Positions 33,969 to 43,054 of a DNA stretch of 45,862 bases are shown here, piece after piece (positions within the stretch are counted from its first letter, which is position 1; each line of letters opens with the position of its first letter). The position numbers and the translations under genes were made by a program. This DNA comes from Sphingomonas sp. CCH10-B3. GTDB taxonomy: Bacteria > Pseudomonadota > Alphaproteobacteria > Sphingomonadales > Sphingomonadaceae. The notes beneath the pieces were generated by a model. The model had not been told where the DNA came from. It saw only the letters and a list, made by a program, of their open reading frames with translations, and did not search any database. The stretch lies in NCBI RefSeq assembly GCF_001556185.1, contig NZ_LSIJ01000095.1:1-45862 (forward strand), read 5' to 3'.

Positions 33969-34670
33969 ATGATCGATCCCGTCGCTTTCCCGGTCACCAC
34001 CCGCTGGCCCGCCCATCATCCCGATCGGCTGCAATATTACGGGCTGCCGACGCCCAATGGCGTCAAGGTGTCGATCATGCTCGAGGAAACCGGGCTCCCC
34101 TATGAAGTCCACCTCGTCGATTTCGCCAAGAACGACCAGAAATCGCCCGAATTCCTGTCGCTCAACCCCAATGGCAAAATCCCCGCGATCCTCGATCCGG
34201 CGGGGCCGGGTGGGGCGCCGCTCGCGCTTTTCGAAAGCGGCGCGATCCTGCTCTATCTGGCCGAAAAGACCGGGCTGTTCATGCCCGTCGGCACGCGCGA
34301 GCGCTGGCAGACCATCCAATGGGTGATGTTCCAGATGGGTGGCGTGGGGCCAATGTTCGGCCAGCTTGGCTTTTTCACCAAGTTCGCGGGCAAGGACTAT
34401 GAGGACAAGCGCCCGCGCGACCGTTACCTCGACGAAACCAAGCGGCTGCTCGGGGTGATGGAGGTCGCGCTCGACGGGCGCGAGTGGTTCATGGGCGATT
34501 ATTCGATTGCCGACATTTCGATGCTCGGCTGGGTGAATGGCCTGGTCAATTTCTACGGCAATGGCCCGCTGGTCGGGTTCGACGATTTCGCCAATGTGAA
34601 GGCCTGGCTCGCGCGCGGGCTGGCGCGACCGGCGGTGCAGCGCGGGCTGACGATCCCGGCGCGGGGGTAG
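33969..34670 (+). CDS. Glutathione S-transferase, YfcG/YghU (Nu-class)-like
   Basis: This 233-aa protein has an N-terminal thioredoxin fold with GLPTPNGVKVSIMLEETGLPY, LNPNGKIPAI (cis-Pro) and ESGAILLYLAEKTG, and an all-helical C-terminal domain with MGDYSIADISMLGW. The TPNG motif and KNDQKSPEFL are those of the Nu-class disulfide-bond reductases YfcG/YghU. ATG 33969 follows AGGAG at 9 bp. Probable role: glutathione-dependent reduction of disulfides or peroxides in the cytoplasm. Confidence 0.88.
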   Translation: MIDPVAFPVTTRWPAHHPDRLQYYGLPTPNGVKVSIMLEETGLPYEVHLVDFAKNDQKSPEFLSLNPNGKIPAILDPAGPGGAPLALFESGAILLYLAEKTGLFMPVGTRERWQTIQWVMFQMGGVGPMFGQLGFFTKFAGKDYEDKRPRDRYLDETKRLLGVMEVALDGREWFMGDYSIADISMLGWVNGLVNFYGNGPLVGFDDFANVKAWLARGLARPAVQRGLTIPARG

Positions 34671-34698
34671 CGGTCAATCGTAACGCGGTTTCTCTGTC

Positions 34699-34721
34699 TC
34701 CCCTCCCTTGCAGGGAGGGGA
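34699..34721. terminator. 10-bp perfect hairpin between the GST gene and radA
   Basis: TCCCCTCCCT (34699-34708) pairs with AGGGAGGGGA (34712-34721) across a 3-base loop. It lacks a T-run, so it may be a weak terminator or a dispersed repeat unit of the genome. Confidence 0.45.
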
Positions 34722-34768
34722 AATGATTCTGTGTTCCCTTATCGTTCCAATTTCGTTAGGCCTATCTC

Positions 34769-36142
34769 ATGGCCAAACCTCAGAAACGCTATGTATGCCA
34801 GTCGTGCGGCAGTGTGTCGCATCGCTGGGCAGGGCAATGCGTGGATTGCAGCGCCTGGAACACGCTGGTCGAGGAAGCCTCCGGCCCGGTCACGCCGTTC
34901 CAGGCCAAGCACAACCTGCAAGGCGGCGGGCGCACCCTCCAGCTCGTCGGGCTCGACAGCGAGATTGCGCTGCCTGAACGGTTGCCGACCGGCATCGCCG
35001 AGCTCGACCGGGCGCTGGGCGGCGGCTTCGTCGAGGGGTCGGCGACGCTGATCGGCGGCGATCCGGGGATCGGCAAGTCGACTTTGCTGCTCCAAGCCGC
35101 TGCAAGGCTGGCGCTGGCGGGCCATAGCGTCGCCTATGTCTCGGGCGAAGAGGCCGCCGATCAGGTGAGGTTGCGCGCCCGGCGGCTGGGGCTGGGGAAC
35201 GCGCCGGTGATGCTTGCCGCCGCCACATCGACCCGCGATATCCTGACGACGCTCGGCATGGGGACGCCGCCGCGGCTGCTGGTGATCGATTCGATCCAGA
35301 CGATGCATTCGGACCTGATCGAAGGCGCCCCTGGCACCGTCAGCCAGGTTCGCGCTTCGGCGCAGGAGCTGATTCGCTTTGCCAAGGAGCGCGGCACCGC
35401 CGTCGTCCTCGTCGGCCATGTCACCAAGGACGGCAGCATCGCGGGGCCGCGCGTGCTCGAACATATGGTCGACACCGTGCTCAGCTTCGAAGGCGAGCGC
35501 AGCCACCAGTATCGCATCCTGCGGGCGATTAAGAACCGCTTCGGCGGCACCGACGAGATCGGCGTGTTCGCGATGGTCGAGGCGGGCCTGAGCGAAGTTG
35601 CCAATCCTTCCGCGCTGTTCCTGACGCAACGCGATGAAGGCGTGAGTGGGACAACGGTCTTCCCCGCGCTCGAAGGCACGCGGCCGGTGCTGGTCGAGAT
35701 TCAGGCGCTGGTGGTGCGGCTGGCGAGCGGCGCCACGCCGCGCCGCGCCGTCGTCGGGTGGGATTCGGGGCGGCTGGCGATGATCCTCGCGGTGCTCGAG
35801 GCGCGCTGTGGGCTCAGCTTTTCGTCATCCGAAGTCTATCTCAACATCGCTGGCGGCTACCGCGTGCAGGACCCGGCCGCCGATCTCGCGGTTGCCGCGG
35901 CGTTGATTTCGGCGCTCAGCGAGCGGCCGGTGCCGGTGGGCGCCGTCGCGTTCGGCGAAGTCGCACTGTCGGGCGAGATTCGCCCCGTCGCCCACGCCGC
36001 GCTGCGGCTGAAGGAAGCCGGCAAGCTCGGGTTCGAGCGGGCATTGCTGCCCGCCGCATCGGCCGCCGAAAAGTCGCCGCTCAAGCTCGCCGGGTTCAAG
36101 TCGCTCGCCAGCTTCGTTGACCATATGCTCGGGCGTGGCTAG
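34769..36142 (+). CDS. radA: DNA repair protein RadA
   Basis: This 457-aa RecA-like ATPase/helicase helps branch migration in recombination. The N-terminal zinc finger uses C10, C13, C24 and C27; Walker A GGDPGIGKST is at 97-105; the RadA-specific KNRFG is at 255-259. A Lon-protease-like C-terminal domain includes SSSEVYLNIAGGYR and GEVALSGEIRPV. Complete and typical. cvpA follows 38 bp later. Confidence 0.96.
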   Translation: MAKPQKRYVCQSCGSVSHRWAGQCVDCSAWNTLVEEASGPVTPFQAKHNLQGGGRTLQLVGLDSEIALPERLPTGIAELDRALGGGFVEGSATLIGGDPGIGKSTLLLQAAARLALAGHSVAYVSGEEAADQVRLRARRLGLGNAPVMLAAATSTRDILTTLGMGTPPRLLVIDSIQTMHSDLIEGAPGTVSQVRASAQELIRFAKERGTAVVLVGHVTKDGSIAGPRVLEHMVDTVLSFEGERSHQYRILRAIKNRFGGTDEIGVFAMVEAGLSEVANPSALFLTQRDEGVSGTTVFPALEGTRPVLVEIQALVVRLASGATPRRAVVGWDSGRLAMILAVLEARCGLSFSSSEVYLNIAGGYRVQDPAADLAVAAALISALSERPVPVGAVAFGEVALSGEIRPVAHAALRLKEAGKLGFERALLPAASAAEKSPLKLAGFKSLASFVDHMLGRG

Positions 36143-36180
36143 CGGTCGGCGGACGCTGGCGCGCAGGGACGACGGATTTC

Positions 36181-36741
36181 ATGGGACTGACCGCACTCGA
36201 CATCATCGTGCTCGTGCTCGTCCTCGGCGGGGCGGTGCAGGGGGCGATCAAGGGCTTTGTTACGGAAGTGCTGTCGCTGGTCGCCTGGGTGTTCATCGTC
36301 TTCGCGCTGCGCGTGCTGCAGGTACCGCTCACCAACCTGCTGTCGGCCAAGATCGCAACCTATGGCGGCGCGACAGTGCTGGCATTCGTGCTGATCGCGG
36401 GCGTCACCTATCTCGGCGGGCGCTGGGTCGCCAATGCGATCGGCAAGCGCACACGGACCTCGATTCTCGGGCCGGTCGACCGCGCGCTCGGCTTCGGCTT
36501 CGGCGGGTTGAAGGGCCTGGTGTTTGCAAGCCTTGTCTTCCTGTTGATCGTGCTCGTGATCGACACCACTTATGGCGGGGCATCGCAGCGGCCCGAGTGG
36601 ATTACCAAATCGCGCACTTATCCGCTGCTCAAGGTGACGAGCGCGGGGATCGCCGATTTCGTCGACCGCCGGCGGCAAGGCAAAGCGATGTTCGGCAACG
36701 ATCCGGCTTCGGCCGACAATGAAAGCGATTCGGCCGAGTGA
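36181..36741 (+). CDS. cvpA: CvpA family inner-membrane protein
   Basis: This 186-aa protein has four predicted membrane helices (LDIIVLVLVLGGAVQGAIKGF, VAWVFIVFALRVL, GATVLAFVLIAGVTYLG, LVFASLVFLLIVLVI) and a polar C-terminal tail. The GAVQGAIKGF start and GLKGLVF are characteristic of CvpA, named for colicin V production and linked to envelope stress tolerance. It overlaps the next gene by 4 bp (GTGA). Confidence 0.9.
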   Translation: MGLTALDIIVLVLVLGGAVQGAIKGFVTEVLSLVAWVFIVFALRVLQVPLTNLLSAKIATYGGATVLAFVLIAGVTYLGGRWVANAIGKRTRTSILGPVDRALGFGFGGLKGLVFASLVFLLIVLVIDTTYGGASQRPEWITKSRTYPLLKVTSAGIADFVDRRRQGKAMFGNDPASADNESDSAE

Positions 36742-37175
36742 ACGCGCCGCTGTATAACCAGCAGATTCTCCGCCTCGCCGCGAACACGCCGGCGACCCGG
36801 CTCGCCGCGCCGATGGCAAGCGTCGAGAAGCGCTCGCCGGTGTGCGGCAGCCGGGTGACGGTCGATGTCGATGTCGACAGCGAAGGCCGCGTGGCGGCGA
36901 TCGGCATGCTGGTGCGCGCATGTGCGCTGGGCCAGGCGAGCGCCACGCTGATGGCGGCGGACGCGGTCGGCAAGTCGCCCGCCGAGCTTGCCGCGACCCG
37001 CGACGCGCTCGCTGCCTGGCTGGCGGGCCGCGGCCCCGAGCCCGACTGGCCCGGGATCGACATTTTTGCGCCCGCCCTGCCGCATAGCGCGCGCCATGCC
37101 TCGATCCGGCTGGCGTTCGAGGCCGTCGCCGAAGCCGCTGCCATCGCTGCCGAAGCCCGACAGGCCGCTGCGTGA
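36738..37175 (+). CDS. Iron-sulfur cluster assembly scaffold-like protein (IscU/SufU fold, variant ligands)
   Basis: This 145-aa protein starts LYNQQILRLAA and has SPVCGSRVTVDV (C36) and RACALGQASA (C62), aligning with the first two cluster-ligand Cys of IscU/SufU. At the third Cys position it carries His (ARHASIRL, H120), and the Asp after the first Cys is Ser38. I recall this form in other sphingomonads, so it is a lineage variant, but whether it builds clusters is open. The start is GTG 36738 (GTGA overlap), and the 3' end overlaps the antiporter gene the same way. Confidence 0.75.
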   Translation: MNAPLYNQQILRLAANTPATRLAAPMASVEKRSPVCGSRVTVDVDVDSEGRVAAIGMLVRACALGQASATLMAADAVGKSPAELAATRDALAAWLAGRGPEPDWPGIDIFAPALPHSARHASIRLAFEAVAEAAAIAAEARQAAA

Positions 37176-38941
37176 GCGAAAGCGCGCTTCGCGACGGCGT
37201 CGTGCTGCTCGGCTTCGCGCTGGTTTTCGTGCTGCTGTTCCGGCGGCTCGGTTTGGGGGCCACGCTTGCGTTTCTGGTCGCGGGCGCGGTCGTCGGGCCG
37301 CAAGCGCTCGGCCTTGTCGGCAATGTCGAGGAAAAGCGCGGAGTTGCAGAACTCGGCATCACGCTGCTGCTGTTTCTGGTCGGGCTTGAGCTGAGCCCGT
37401 CGCGGCTATGGCGGATGCGGCAGGATATTTTCGGGCTCGGCCTGTTGCAGGTCGGGCTGTGCGCGGTGGCGTTGACCGGCGTGATCTGGGCCTTTGCCAA
37501 TTTCTCGCCCTCGGCTGCGCTGGCAGTGGCGCTGCCCCTGGCGCTGTCGTCGACCGCGCAGGTGCTGCCGATGCTGCAGTCGGCCGGGCGGTTGCGCACC
37601 CCGTTCGGCGAGCGGGCCTTTTCGATCCTGTTGTTTCAGGACCTGTCGATCGTGCCGCTGATCACGATCATTGCCGCGCTGTCGCGGGCGCCGGTGCCGC
37701 CCGGGGCAACGCCGGGATGGCTGCTGGCAATTTATACCGTGCTTGCGGTCGCCGGGCTGGTTGCCGCCGGGCGTTTCGTGCTGCGGCCGATGTTCCGGCT
37801 GATCGGCAATCTGGGCGAGCGCGAAATGTTCGTCTTTGCGGCCTTGTTCACCGTGATCGCCGCCGCGGCGATCATGGAGTGGCTCGGCCTGTCGACCGCG
37901 CTGGGGGCATTCATTGCCGGCGTGATGCTCGCCGACAGCCCCTATCGGCACGAGCTTGAGGCCGATGTCGATCCGTTCCGGTCGATCCTGCTCGGCCTGT
38001 TCTTCCTGAGCGTCGGGATGCTGCTCGATTTGCAAGCGATTGCCGCGCGGCCGGCATTCGTGATCGGCATGGCGGTGCTCTTGATTGCGACCAAGACGAT
38101 CATCATCACGGTGATCGGCATGGCGTTTCGCATGGGCTGGCGGCAGGCGCTCAGCCTGGGTTTGTTGCTCAGCCAGGGCGGCGAGTTCGGCTTCGTGTTG
38201 TTCGCGCAGGCGCAGGGTGCGCTGCTGATCGCCCCCGAAGCGGCGAGCCTGTTCGGCGCCATCGTCACATTGTCGATGGCGACGACGCCGTTCCTGATGG
38301 CGTTCACCAAGGGTCTGCGCACGGCGCCCGAACGCAAGGCCGACGGGATGGAGGCACCCAAGGCGGATGGCGCAAGCGCGCTCGTGATCGGCTATGGCCG
38401 CTTCGGCCAGACGGTCGCGCAGATGTTGAGTGCGCAGCAGATCAAGGTGACGCTGATTGATCGCGACATCGAAATGATCGAGGTTGCCAACAGTTTCGGC
38501 ATGAAAGTCTATTATGGCGACGGGACGCGGATGGATCTGTTGCGTCAGGCAGGCGCCGCCGATGCGCAGCTGATCGCTTTTTGCACTGACGGCGACCAGA
38601 TCGACCGCGAGTTGCTCGAAGCTGTCCACACTGCTTTCCCCGACGCGGCGATTTTCGCGCGCGCGTTCGATCGGCGCAGCTTGATCAAGATGGACGGCGC
38701 GCCGGTGGCTGGCACGGTCCGCGAAGTGTTCGAATCGGCGGTGGTGATGGCGCGGGATGCCATGGCGAACCTGGGCGTCGATAGCGAGATGATCGCGCGG
38801 ACCGAGGACGAATATCGCCGCCGCGACGCGGCGCGGTTGCGCGCGCAAGCTGATGAGGGCGATCTGCATGCGCAGGCCGACCAGATGTTCACGCACCGAT
38901 CGATGGCGCAGGTGATTGCGCAGGAAAGCGAGCCCGGATGA
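37172..38941 (+). CDS. CPA2 family monovalent cation:proton antiporter (KefB/KefC type)
   Basis: This 589-aa protein has about 12 membrane helices over residues 5-385, with the conserved GITLLLFLVGLELSP and GAFIAGVMLADSPYRHE. A cytosolic RCK/TrkA-N domain follows from about 395 with the NAD-binding VIGYGRFGQTVAQ. It probably exchanges K+ (or Na+) for H+ under redox or nucleotide control. The GTG start overlaps the Fe-S scaffold stop (GTGA), and the stop overlaps the DUF423 start (ATGA). Confidence 0.92.
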   Translation: MSESALRDGVVLLGFALVFVLLFRRLGLGATLAFLVAGAVVGPQALGLVGNVEEKRGVAELGITLLLFLVGLELSPSRLWRMRQDIFGLGLLQVGLCAVALTGVIWAFANFSPSAALAVALPLALSSTAQVLPMLQSAGRLRTPFGERAFSILLFQDLSIVPLITIIAALSRAPVPPGATPGWLLAIYTVLAVAGLVAAGRFVLRPMFRLIGNLGEREMFVFAALFTVIAAAAIMEWLGLSTALGAFIAGVMLADSPYRHELEADVDPFRSILLGLFFLSVGMLLDLQAIAARPAFVIGMAVLLIATKTIIITVIGMAFRMGWRQALSLGLLLSQGGEFGFVLFAQAQGALLIAPEAASLFGAIVTLSMATTPFLMAFTKGLRTAPERKADGMEAPKADGASALVIGYGRFGQTVAQMLSAQQIKVTLIDRDIEMIEVANSFGMKVYYGDGTRMDLLRQAGAADAQLIAFCTDGDQIDRELLEAVHTAFPDAAIFARAFDRRSLIKMDGAPVAGTVREVFESAVVMARDAMANLGVDSEMIARTEDEYRRRDAARLRAQADEGDLHAQADQMFTHRSMAQVIAQESEPG

Positions 38942-39270
38942 ATGCGTTCGTTCTTGCCGCGGCCTTGTCCGGCGCGCTGGCGGTCGGCGCTGGTGCATTC
39001 GGTGCGCATGGCGCGAATGGTCAGGCCGCCGAATGGCTCAAGACCGGCGGACAATATCAGCTCGTCCATGCAGTGGCCGCGATCGTCGCCGCACAGATTG
39101 GCGCGCGCGGGGCGGGGTGGTGCTTTGTCGCGGGCGGCGCGCTATTTGCAGGCACGCTCTATCTGATGGCGCTGGGGCTGCCGAAATGGCTGGGCGCGAT
39201 CACGCCGATTGGCGGCGTGATACTGATTGTGGGCTGGCTATGGCTCGCCTGGGCCGGCGCTCGCGGTTAG
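38938..39270 (+). CDS. DUF423 family membrane protein
   Basis: This 110-aa protein has three to four hydrophobic helices and the family start [16 protein letters not shown]. It also has [13 protein letters not shown] and [16 protein letters not shown]. The family (YwdK-like) is uncharacterised. It is last in the cvpA-antiporter chain, and its stop codon overlaps the stop of the convergent DUF2256 gene. Confidence 0.88.
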   Translation: MNAFVLAAALSGALAVGAGAFGAHGANGQAAEWLKTGGQYQLVHAVAAIVAAQIGARGAGWCFVAGGALFAGTLYLMALGLPKWLGAITPIGGVILIVGWLWLAWAGARG

Positions 39271-39410
39271 CGGCCAACCGCGCGGCACTTGTCCGAGCAG
39301 AAGATCACATTCTCCCAATCGCGCGCCCATTTCTTGCGCCACGCGAAAGGCCGCCCGCATACCGGGCAGGTCTTGGTCGGCAAGTCGCGCTTGGCGGTCC
39401 CGTTGGGCAT
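39267..39410 (-). CDS. DUF2256 family small zinc-binding-like protein
   Basis: This 47-aa protein, reading M-P-N-G-T-A-K-R-D then [19 protein letters not shown] and ending [13 protein letters not shown], has two CxxC-type pairs (CPVC and CSDKC) likely to bind zinc. This is the DUF2256 pattern. Its ATG overlaps the aroB stop by one base (TGATG), so it is translationally coupled to aroB. Its stop overlaps that of the convergent DUF423 gene by 3 bases. Role unknown. Confidence 0.85.
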   Translation of the reverse strand: MPNGTAKRDLPTKTCPVCGRPFAWRKKWARDWENVIFCSDKCRAVGR

Positions 39411-40516
39411 CAGCCGCGCGGCTGATCGTCGAGGAAGGCGGCGACATCGGCGAGATCGACCGACCGGTCGAGAAAGGTCTCGCCGATGCCGCGCGCAAGC
39501 AGGAAGGGCAGGGTGCCGCCGTCCATTTTCTTGTCGTGGCGCATATGCGCGACGAGCGATGCCCCCGACGCCGTGATTCCCGCGCCTGCCAACCCATCGG
39601 GCAAGCCCAGACTGCGCAGATGTTCCGCCACCCGTGCTGCGTCATTGGGACTGCACAGCCCGCGCCGCGCCGAATAGGCAAAGGCGAGCACCATTCCCGC
39701 CGCCACGCCTTCGCCGTGCAGCAGCCGGTCGGAGAAACCCGTCTCCGCCTCCAGCGCATGGCCGAAGGTATGGCCGAGGTTGAGCAGCGCGCGCTTGCCG
39801 GTTTTCTCATGCTCATCGGCGGCAACGATCCGCGCCTTGGCGGCGACGGCGTGTTCAATCGCATGCGTTCGCGCGGCAGGATCACCCGCAAGCAACGCCG
39901 AGCCATGCGCCTCGCACCAGCCGAAGAACGCCGCATCGTCGATCAGGCCATATTTGACGACTTCGGCATAGCCTGCGCGCAGTTCGCGTGCGGAGAGCGT
40001 GTCGAGCGTCAGCGGATCGATCAGCACGAGCGCAGGCTGGTGAAAGGCGCCGATCAGATTCTTGCCGGCGCGCGCGTTGATTGCGGTCTTGCCGCCGACC
40101 GATGAATCGACCTGCGCCAGCAGCGTGGTCGGCACCTGCACGAAACCGCAGCCGCGCTTCAGGATCGCGCAGGCGAAACCGACCAGGTCGCCGGTCACCC
40201 CGCCACCGAGTGCCACCACATGATCGCCGCGCTCCACTCCGAGCTCAAGCAGCCCCTCACATAATTCCTCGAGCATGGCCCAGCTCTTGGTGCTTTCGCC
40301 CGACGGCAGCACGATCGGTTCGCTGGCAATGCCCGCAGCCGTCAGGCCGTCGCGCAACGTTTCCAGATGCGGCGCCACCTGCGCATCGGCAACGATCACC
40401 AGCGCGCGTCCACGCGGTGCCAGCGGGGCAAGCCGCGCCGCCGCACGCCCCAGCAGCCCGGCTTCGATCACTACGGGATAGCGGCGTGCATCGAGTTCGA
40501 CCCAGATTTCGCTCAT
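39410..40516 (-). CDS. aroB: 3-dehydroquinate synthase
   Basis: This 368-aa enzyme performs step two of the shikimate pathway, converting DAHP to dehydroquinate with NAD and a divalent metal. Diagnostic segments are [18 protein letters not shown] [37 protein letters not shown] and [13 protein letters not shown] (metal His). It follows aroK by 10 bp and leads into the DUF2256 gene. Confidence 0.96.
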   Translation of the reverse strand: MSEIWVELDARRYPVVIEAGLLGRAAARLAPLAPRGRALVIVADAQVAPHLETLRDGLTAAGIASEPIVLPSGESTKSWAMLEELCEGLLELGVERGDHVVALGGGVTGDLVGFACAILKRGCGFVQVPTTLLAQVDSSVGGKTAINARAGKNLIGAFHQPALVLIDPLTLDTLSARELRAGYAEVVKYGLIDDAAFFGWCEAHGSALLAGDPAARTHAIEHAVAAKARIVAADEHEKTGKRALLNLGHTFGHALEAETGFSDRLLHGEGVAAGMVLAFAYSARRGLCSPNDAARVAEHLRSLGLPDGLAGAGITASGASLVAHMRHDKKMDGGTLPFLLARGIGETFLDRSVDLADVAAFLDDQPRG

Positions 40517-40526
40517 TTATTCTCGC

Positions 40527-41069
40527 TCATGGGCCAATCGCGGCCAGAATGGCCCTCACTGTGGCGTCATGCGGTGCGCGATGACTTGAAACGCGGACCG
40601 GCGCCATCGCATAAATGGGATTTCGTACGGCGGCGAGCTCCTGCAACACCTTGGCGGGGTCGCGCCCGCGCAGCAGCGGCCGGGTGTCACGCCGCTTGAC
40701 GCGTTCGGCCAGCACGTCGGGATCGGCATCGAGCCAGACCGCAATCGCTTCCGACAAAATCAGCGCGCGCGTCTCTTCGTTGATGAACGCGCCGCCACCG
40801 GTGGCAATCACCTTGGGCGTGCCGTCGATGAGCCGCGCGATCACGCGGCGCTCGCCGTCGCGGAAGTAGCCCTCGCCGAATCGGTCGAAGATTTCGGTGA
40901 TCGTCATGCCGGCGGCGGCTTCGATCTCGACATCGGCATCGACGAAGGGCAGCCGCAGGCGCTGTGCGAGCCGACGACCGACCGTCGACTTGCCCGCACC
41001 CATCAGCCCGATCAGCACGATCGGCTTGCCTTGCCAGCGATTTTGCGCGTCACCCTCGTCCGACACCAT
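40527..41069 (-). CDS. aroK: Shikimate kinase
   Basis: This 180-aa P-loop kinase has Walker A GLMGAGKST at 21-29, the shikimate-binding FVDADVEIE and FRDGERRVI, GGGAF, and the lid RRDTRPLLRG. It phosphorylates shikimate at O3. ATG 41069 is chosen for family length; an upstream in-frame ATG at 41141 would add 24 unconserved residues and run across the promoter region of the divergent gene. Operon aroK-aroB-DUF2256. Confidence 0.94.
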   Translation of the reverse strand: MVSDEGDAQNRWQGKPIVLIGLMGAGKSTVGRRLAQRLRLPFVDADVEIEAAAGMTITEIFDRFGEGYFRDGERRVIARLIDGTPKVIATGGGAFINEETRALILSEAIAVWLDADPDVLAERVKRRDTRPLLRGRDPAKVLQELAAVRNPIYAMAPVRVSSHRAPHDATVRAILAAIGP

Positions 41070-41139
41070 GGCAGGGGCTATACAGCGTCGCTGTCGCTCG
41101 GCAAAAGGCCAGCGCACATCGTCTTTCAGGTATTGTTTC

Positions 41140-41277
41140 ATGTCCCGGCTGCTTATCGCCCTCGTCATTGTTCTTCTCGTCATCGGCGGGGGGCTGGCTG
41201 CGCTCGCCAGCCTCAACAGCGAACGGCCGCAGACGCGCGTCGAAAAGGTCGTGCCGCTTGCGTCGCTCCAGCAATAA
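41140..41277 (+). CDS. Tiny single-pass membrane protein
   Basis: This 45-aa ORF, MSRLLIALVIVLLVIGGG onward, has one strong membrane helix (residues 4-24) and a short polar tail ending KVVPLASLQQ. ATG 41140 lies 70 bp from the divergent aroK start. It overlaps the next gene start by 20 bp, which suggests coupled translation. No family recognised; the arrangement supports it being real. Confidence 0.6.
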   Translation: MSRLLIALVIVLLVIGGGLAALASLNSERPQTRVEKVVPLASLQQ

Positions 41278-43054
41278 GGCAGCGATCGGCGGCGTCGTTC
41301 TCGCGCTGGTCGCGGGCGCGGCCATTGCGCAGGAGCGGCCGGAATCGATCCTGCCGCCGGGCTTCAACGAAACAACGCCGCCGCCCGTCGATCGCCCGCC
41401 GCCGCGCGCGCAGCCCAATCCGACCACACCCGCCCCGGCGCCATTGCTCCCGCCGCCGGACCCGATCGCCAGCGACGAGCTCACTGCCAACAGCCTGGCC
41501 GACGAAGACGCGGGCACGCCGCCGCCGGTCGATCCCGCAGCGCTCGCCAGTTATGAATTGCCGAGCTATGCGCGCCGATCGCTGGCCCGCGTCGGCATCA
41601 TTGGCTCCGATCAGGGGGGATTGCCCGCGAACGGTTTCGGGACGGCGCCGGGGCGTTATCTTGAGACCCTGATGGGTCGGCTCGACGCGCCGCTGCCGTC
41701 GCGCTGGCTGTCGATCGCGTTGCGCCGCATGCTCGCCTCGCAGCTCGACACGCCCGCGGGCGTCAATGGCGCCGATTTCGCCGCCGAAAGGGCATGGCTG
41801 CTCGTCCGCATGGGTGAGTCGCAGGTTGCGCGCGCCGTCGTTCAGGCAGTCGACACCGACAATTTCACGCCGAAGCTGCGCGAAGCGGCGATGCAGGCAG
41901 CACTGGCGACGGGTGATCCCGGGCTGGTCTGCCCGGTCGTCGACCGCGCGCTCTCAGGGCCGCATGATCGCGCCTGGGTGCTGATGGAATCGATTTGCGG
42001 CGCGCTCTCGGGTGTCGCCGGACAGGGCGGGCGTCAGATCGATGCGGCGCGGCGTCAGGGGGTTGCGCGCGGGGTCGACCTGTTGCTCGCCGACAAGGTC
42101 GTTGGTGCGGGCACCAAGCGACGCGCGGTAACGATCGAATGGGAGCCGGTCTCGCAGCTGACGGCCTGGCGCTATGGCCTGGCCACCGCGAGCGGCACCG
42201 AGATTCCTGAGCCGCTGTTCGCGACCGTCAACACGCGCGTGCAATTTTGGCGAGCGCAGGCGCCGATGCTGGCCGCGCGCACCCGCGCGCCGGCCGGTGA
42301 GCTGGCGGCCGCGCAAGGCGTATTGTCGAGCACGGCGCTGATCGATCTGTTTGGCGAACTCGACGAAGCCGATGACGGCAGCTCGGCCGAAGTCGCGGTC
42401 GCGCGCGATCTGCGCAGTGCCTATGCCGAAGCCGATCGCGCCCAGCGAATCGCCGCGATGGTCCGGCTGTGGGACGAGCCGCAGGGCGCGCGCGGGCGCT
42501 ACGCCCGACTGGTGCTGACCTCGCAGGCGGCGGCGCTGTTGCCGCCCGCTGCTGATGCCGAAGCCGACCGGCTGATTGCGTCGATGCTGTCGGCAGGGAT
42601 TGATGCCCGCGCGGTGCGCTGGCGCGACATCGTCAGTGCGGGCAGCGACGGCTGGGCAATGCTGAAGCTTGCTGAACGGTTTGGGGGCCCGCTCTCGCGC
42701 GGCGACGTGCGGCGCTATGGCGGCGGCACACGCGGCGACACCGAGCGCAAGCGGCAAATGTTCTTTGCCGCGCTGGCCGGGCTTGGTCGCGTCGATTCGT
42801 CGGCGATGGCGTCGCTTGCGGGCGATCTTGGCATCGATCTGGTGCGCGACAATAGCTGGACACGAGCGATCGACCGCGCGGCGGCGCGCGGCGAGCCTGC
42901 GACTGTCGTGCTGCTGGCGGCGGTCGGCATGCAGACCGCCAACTGGCACGGCGTGTCGCCCGACGCCTTTTACCGGATGATCGCGGCCATGCACCGGGTC
43001 GGGCTCGATGCTGAAGCTCGCATGATCGCGGTCGAGGCCTTGACGCGGCTTTGA
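41258..43054 (+). CDS. Large secreted protein of unknown function, helical-repeat-like
   Basis: The protein has 598 aa. TTG 41258 is chosen because it alone gives a complete signal peptide (RRSSNKAAIGGVVLALVAG, cleavage near AIAQ) and has AAAAGG upstream; no ATG is available near this position. After a Pro-rich stretch (about 30-70) the chain is Ala/Leu-rich and mostly helical with no catalytic motif I recognise, resembling an alpha-solenoid. It overlaps xerD by 4 bp (TTGA), so it is in one unit with xerD. Periplasmic role inferred only. Confidence 0.7.
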   Translation: MRRSSNKAAIGGVVLALVAGAAIAQERPESILPPGFNETTPPPVDRPPPRAQPNPTTPAPAPLLPPPDPIASDELTANSLADEDAGTPPPVDPAALASYELPSYARRSLARVGIIGSDQGGLPANGFGTAPGRYLETLMGRLDAPLPSRWLSIALRRMLASQLDTPAGVNGADFAAERAWLLVRMGESQVARAVVQAVDTDNFTPKLREAAMQAALATGDPGLVCPVVDRALSGPHDRAWVLMESICGALSGVAGQGGRQIDAARRQGVARGVDLLLADKVVGAGTKRRAVTIEWEPVSQLTAWRYGLATASGTEIPEPLFATVNTRVQFWRAQAPMLAARTRAPAGELAAAQGVLSSTALIDLFGELDEADDGSSAEVAVARDLRSAYAEADRAQRIAAMVRLWDEPQGARGRYARLVLTSQAAALLPPAADAEADRLIASMLSAGIDARAVRWRDIVSAGSDGWAMLKLAERFGGPLSRGDVRRYGGGTRGDTERKRQMFFAALAGLGRVDSSAMASLAGDLGIDLVRDNSWTRAIDRAAARGEPATVVLLAAVGMQTANWHGVSPDAFYRMIAAMHRVGLDAEARMIAVEALTRL

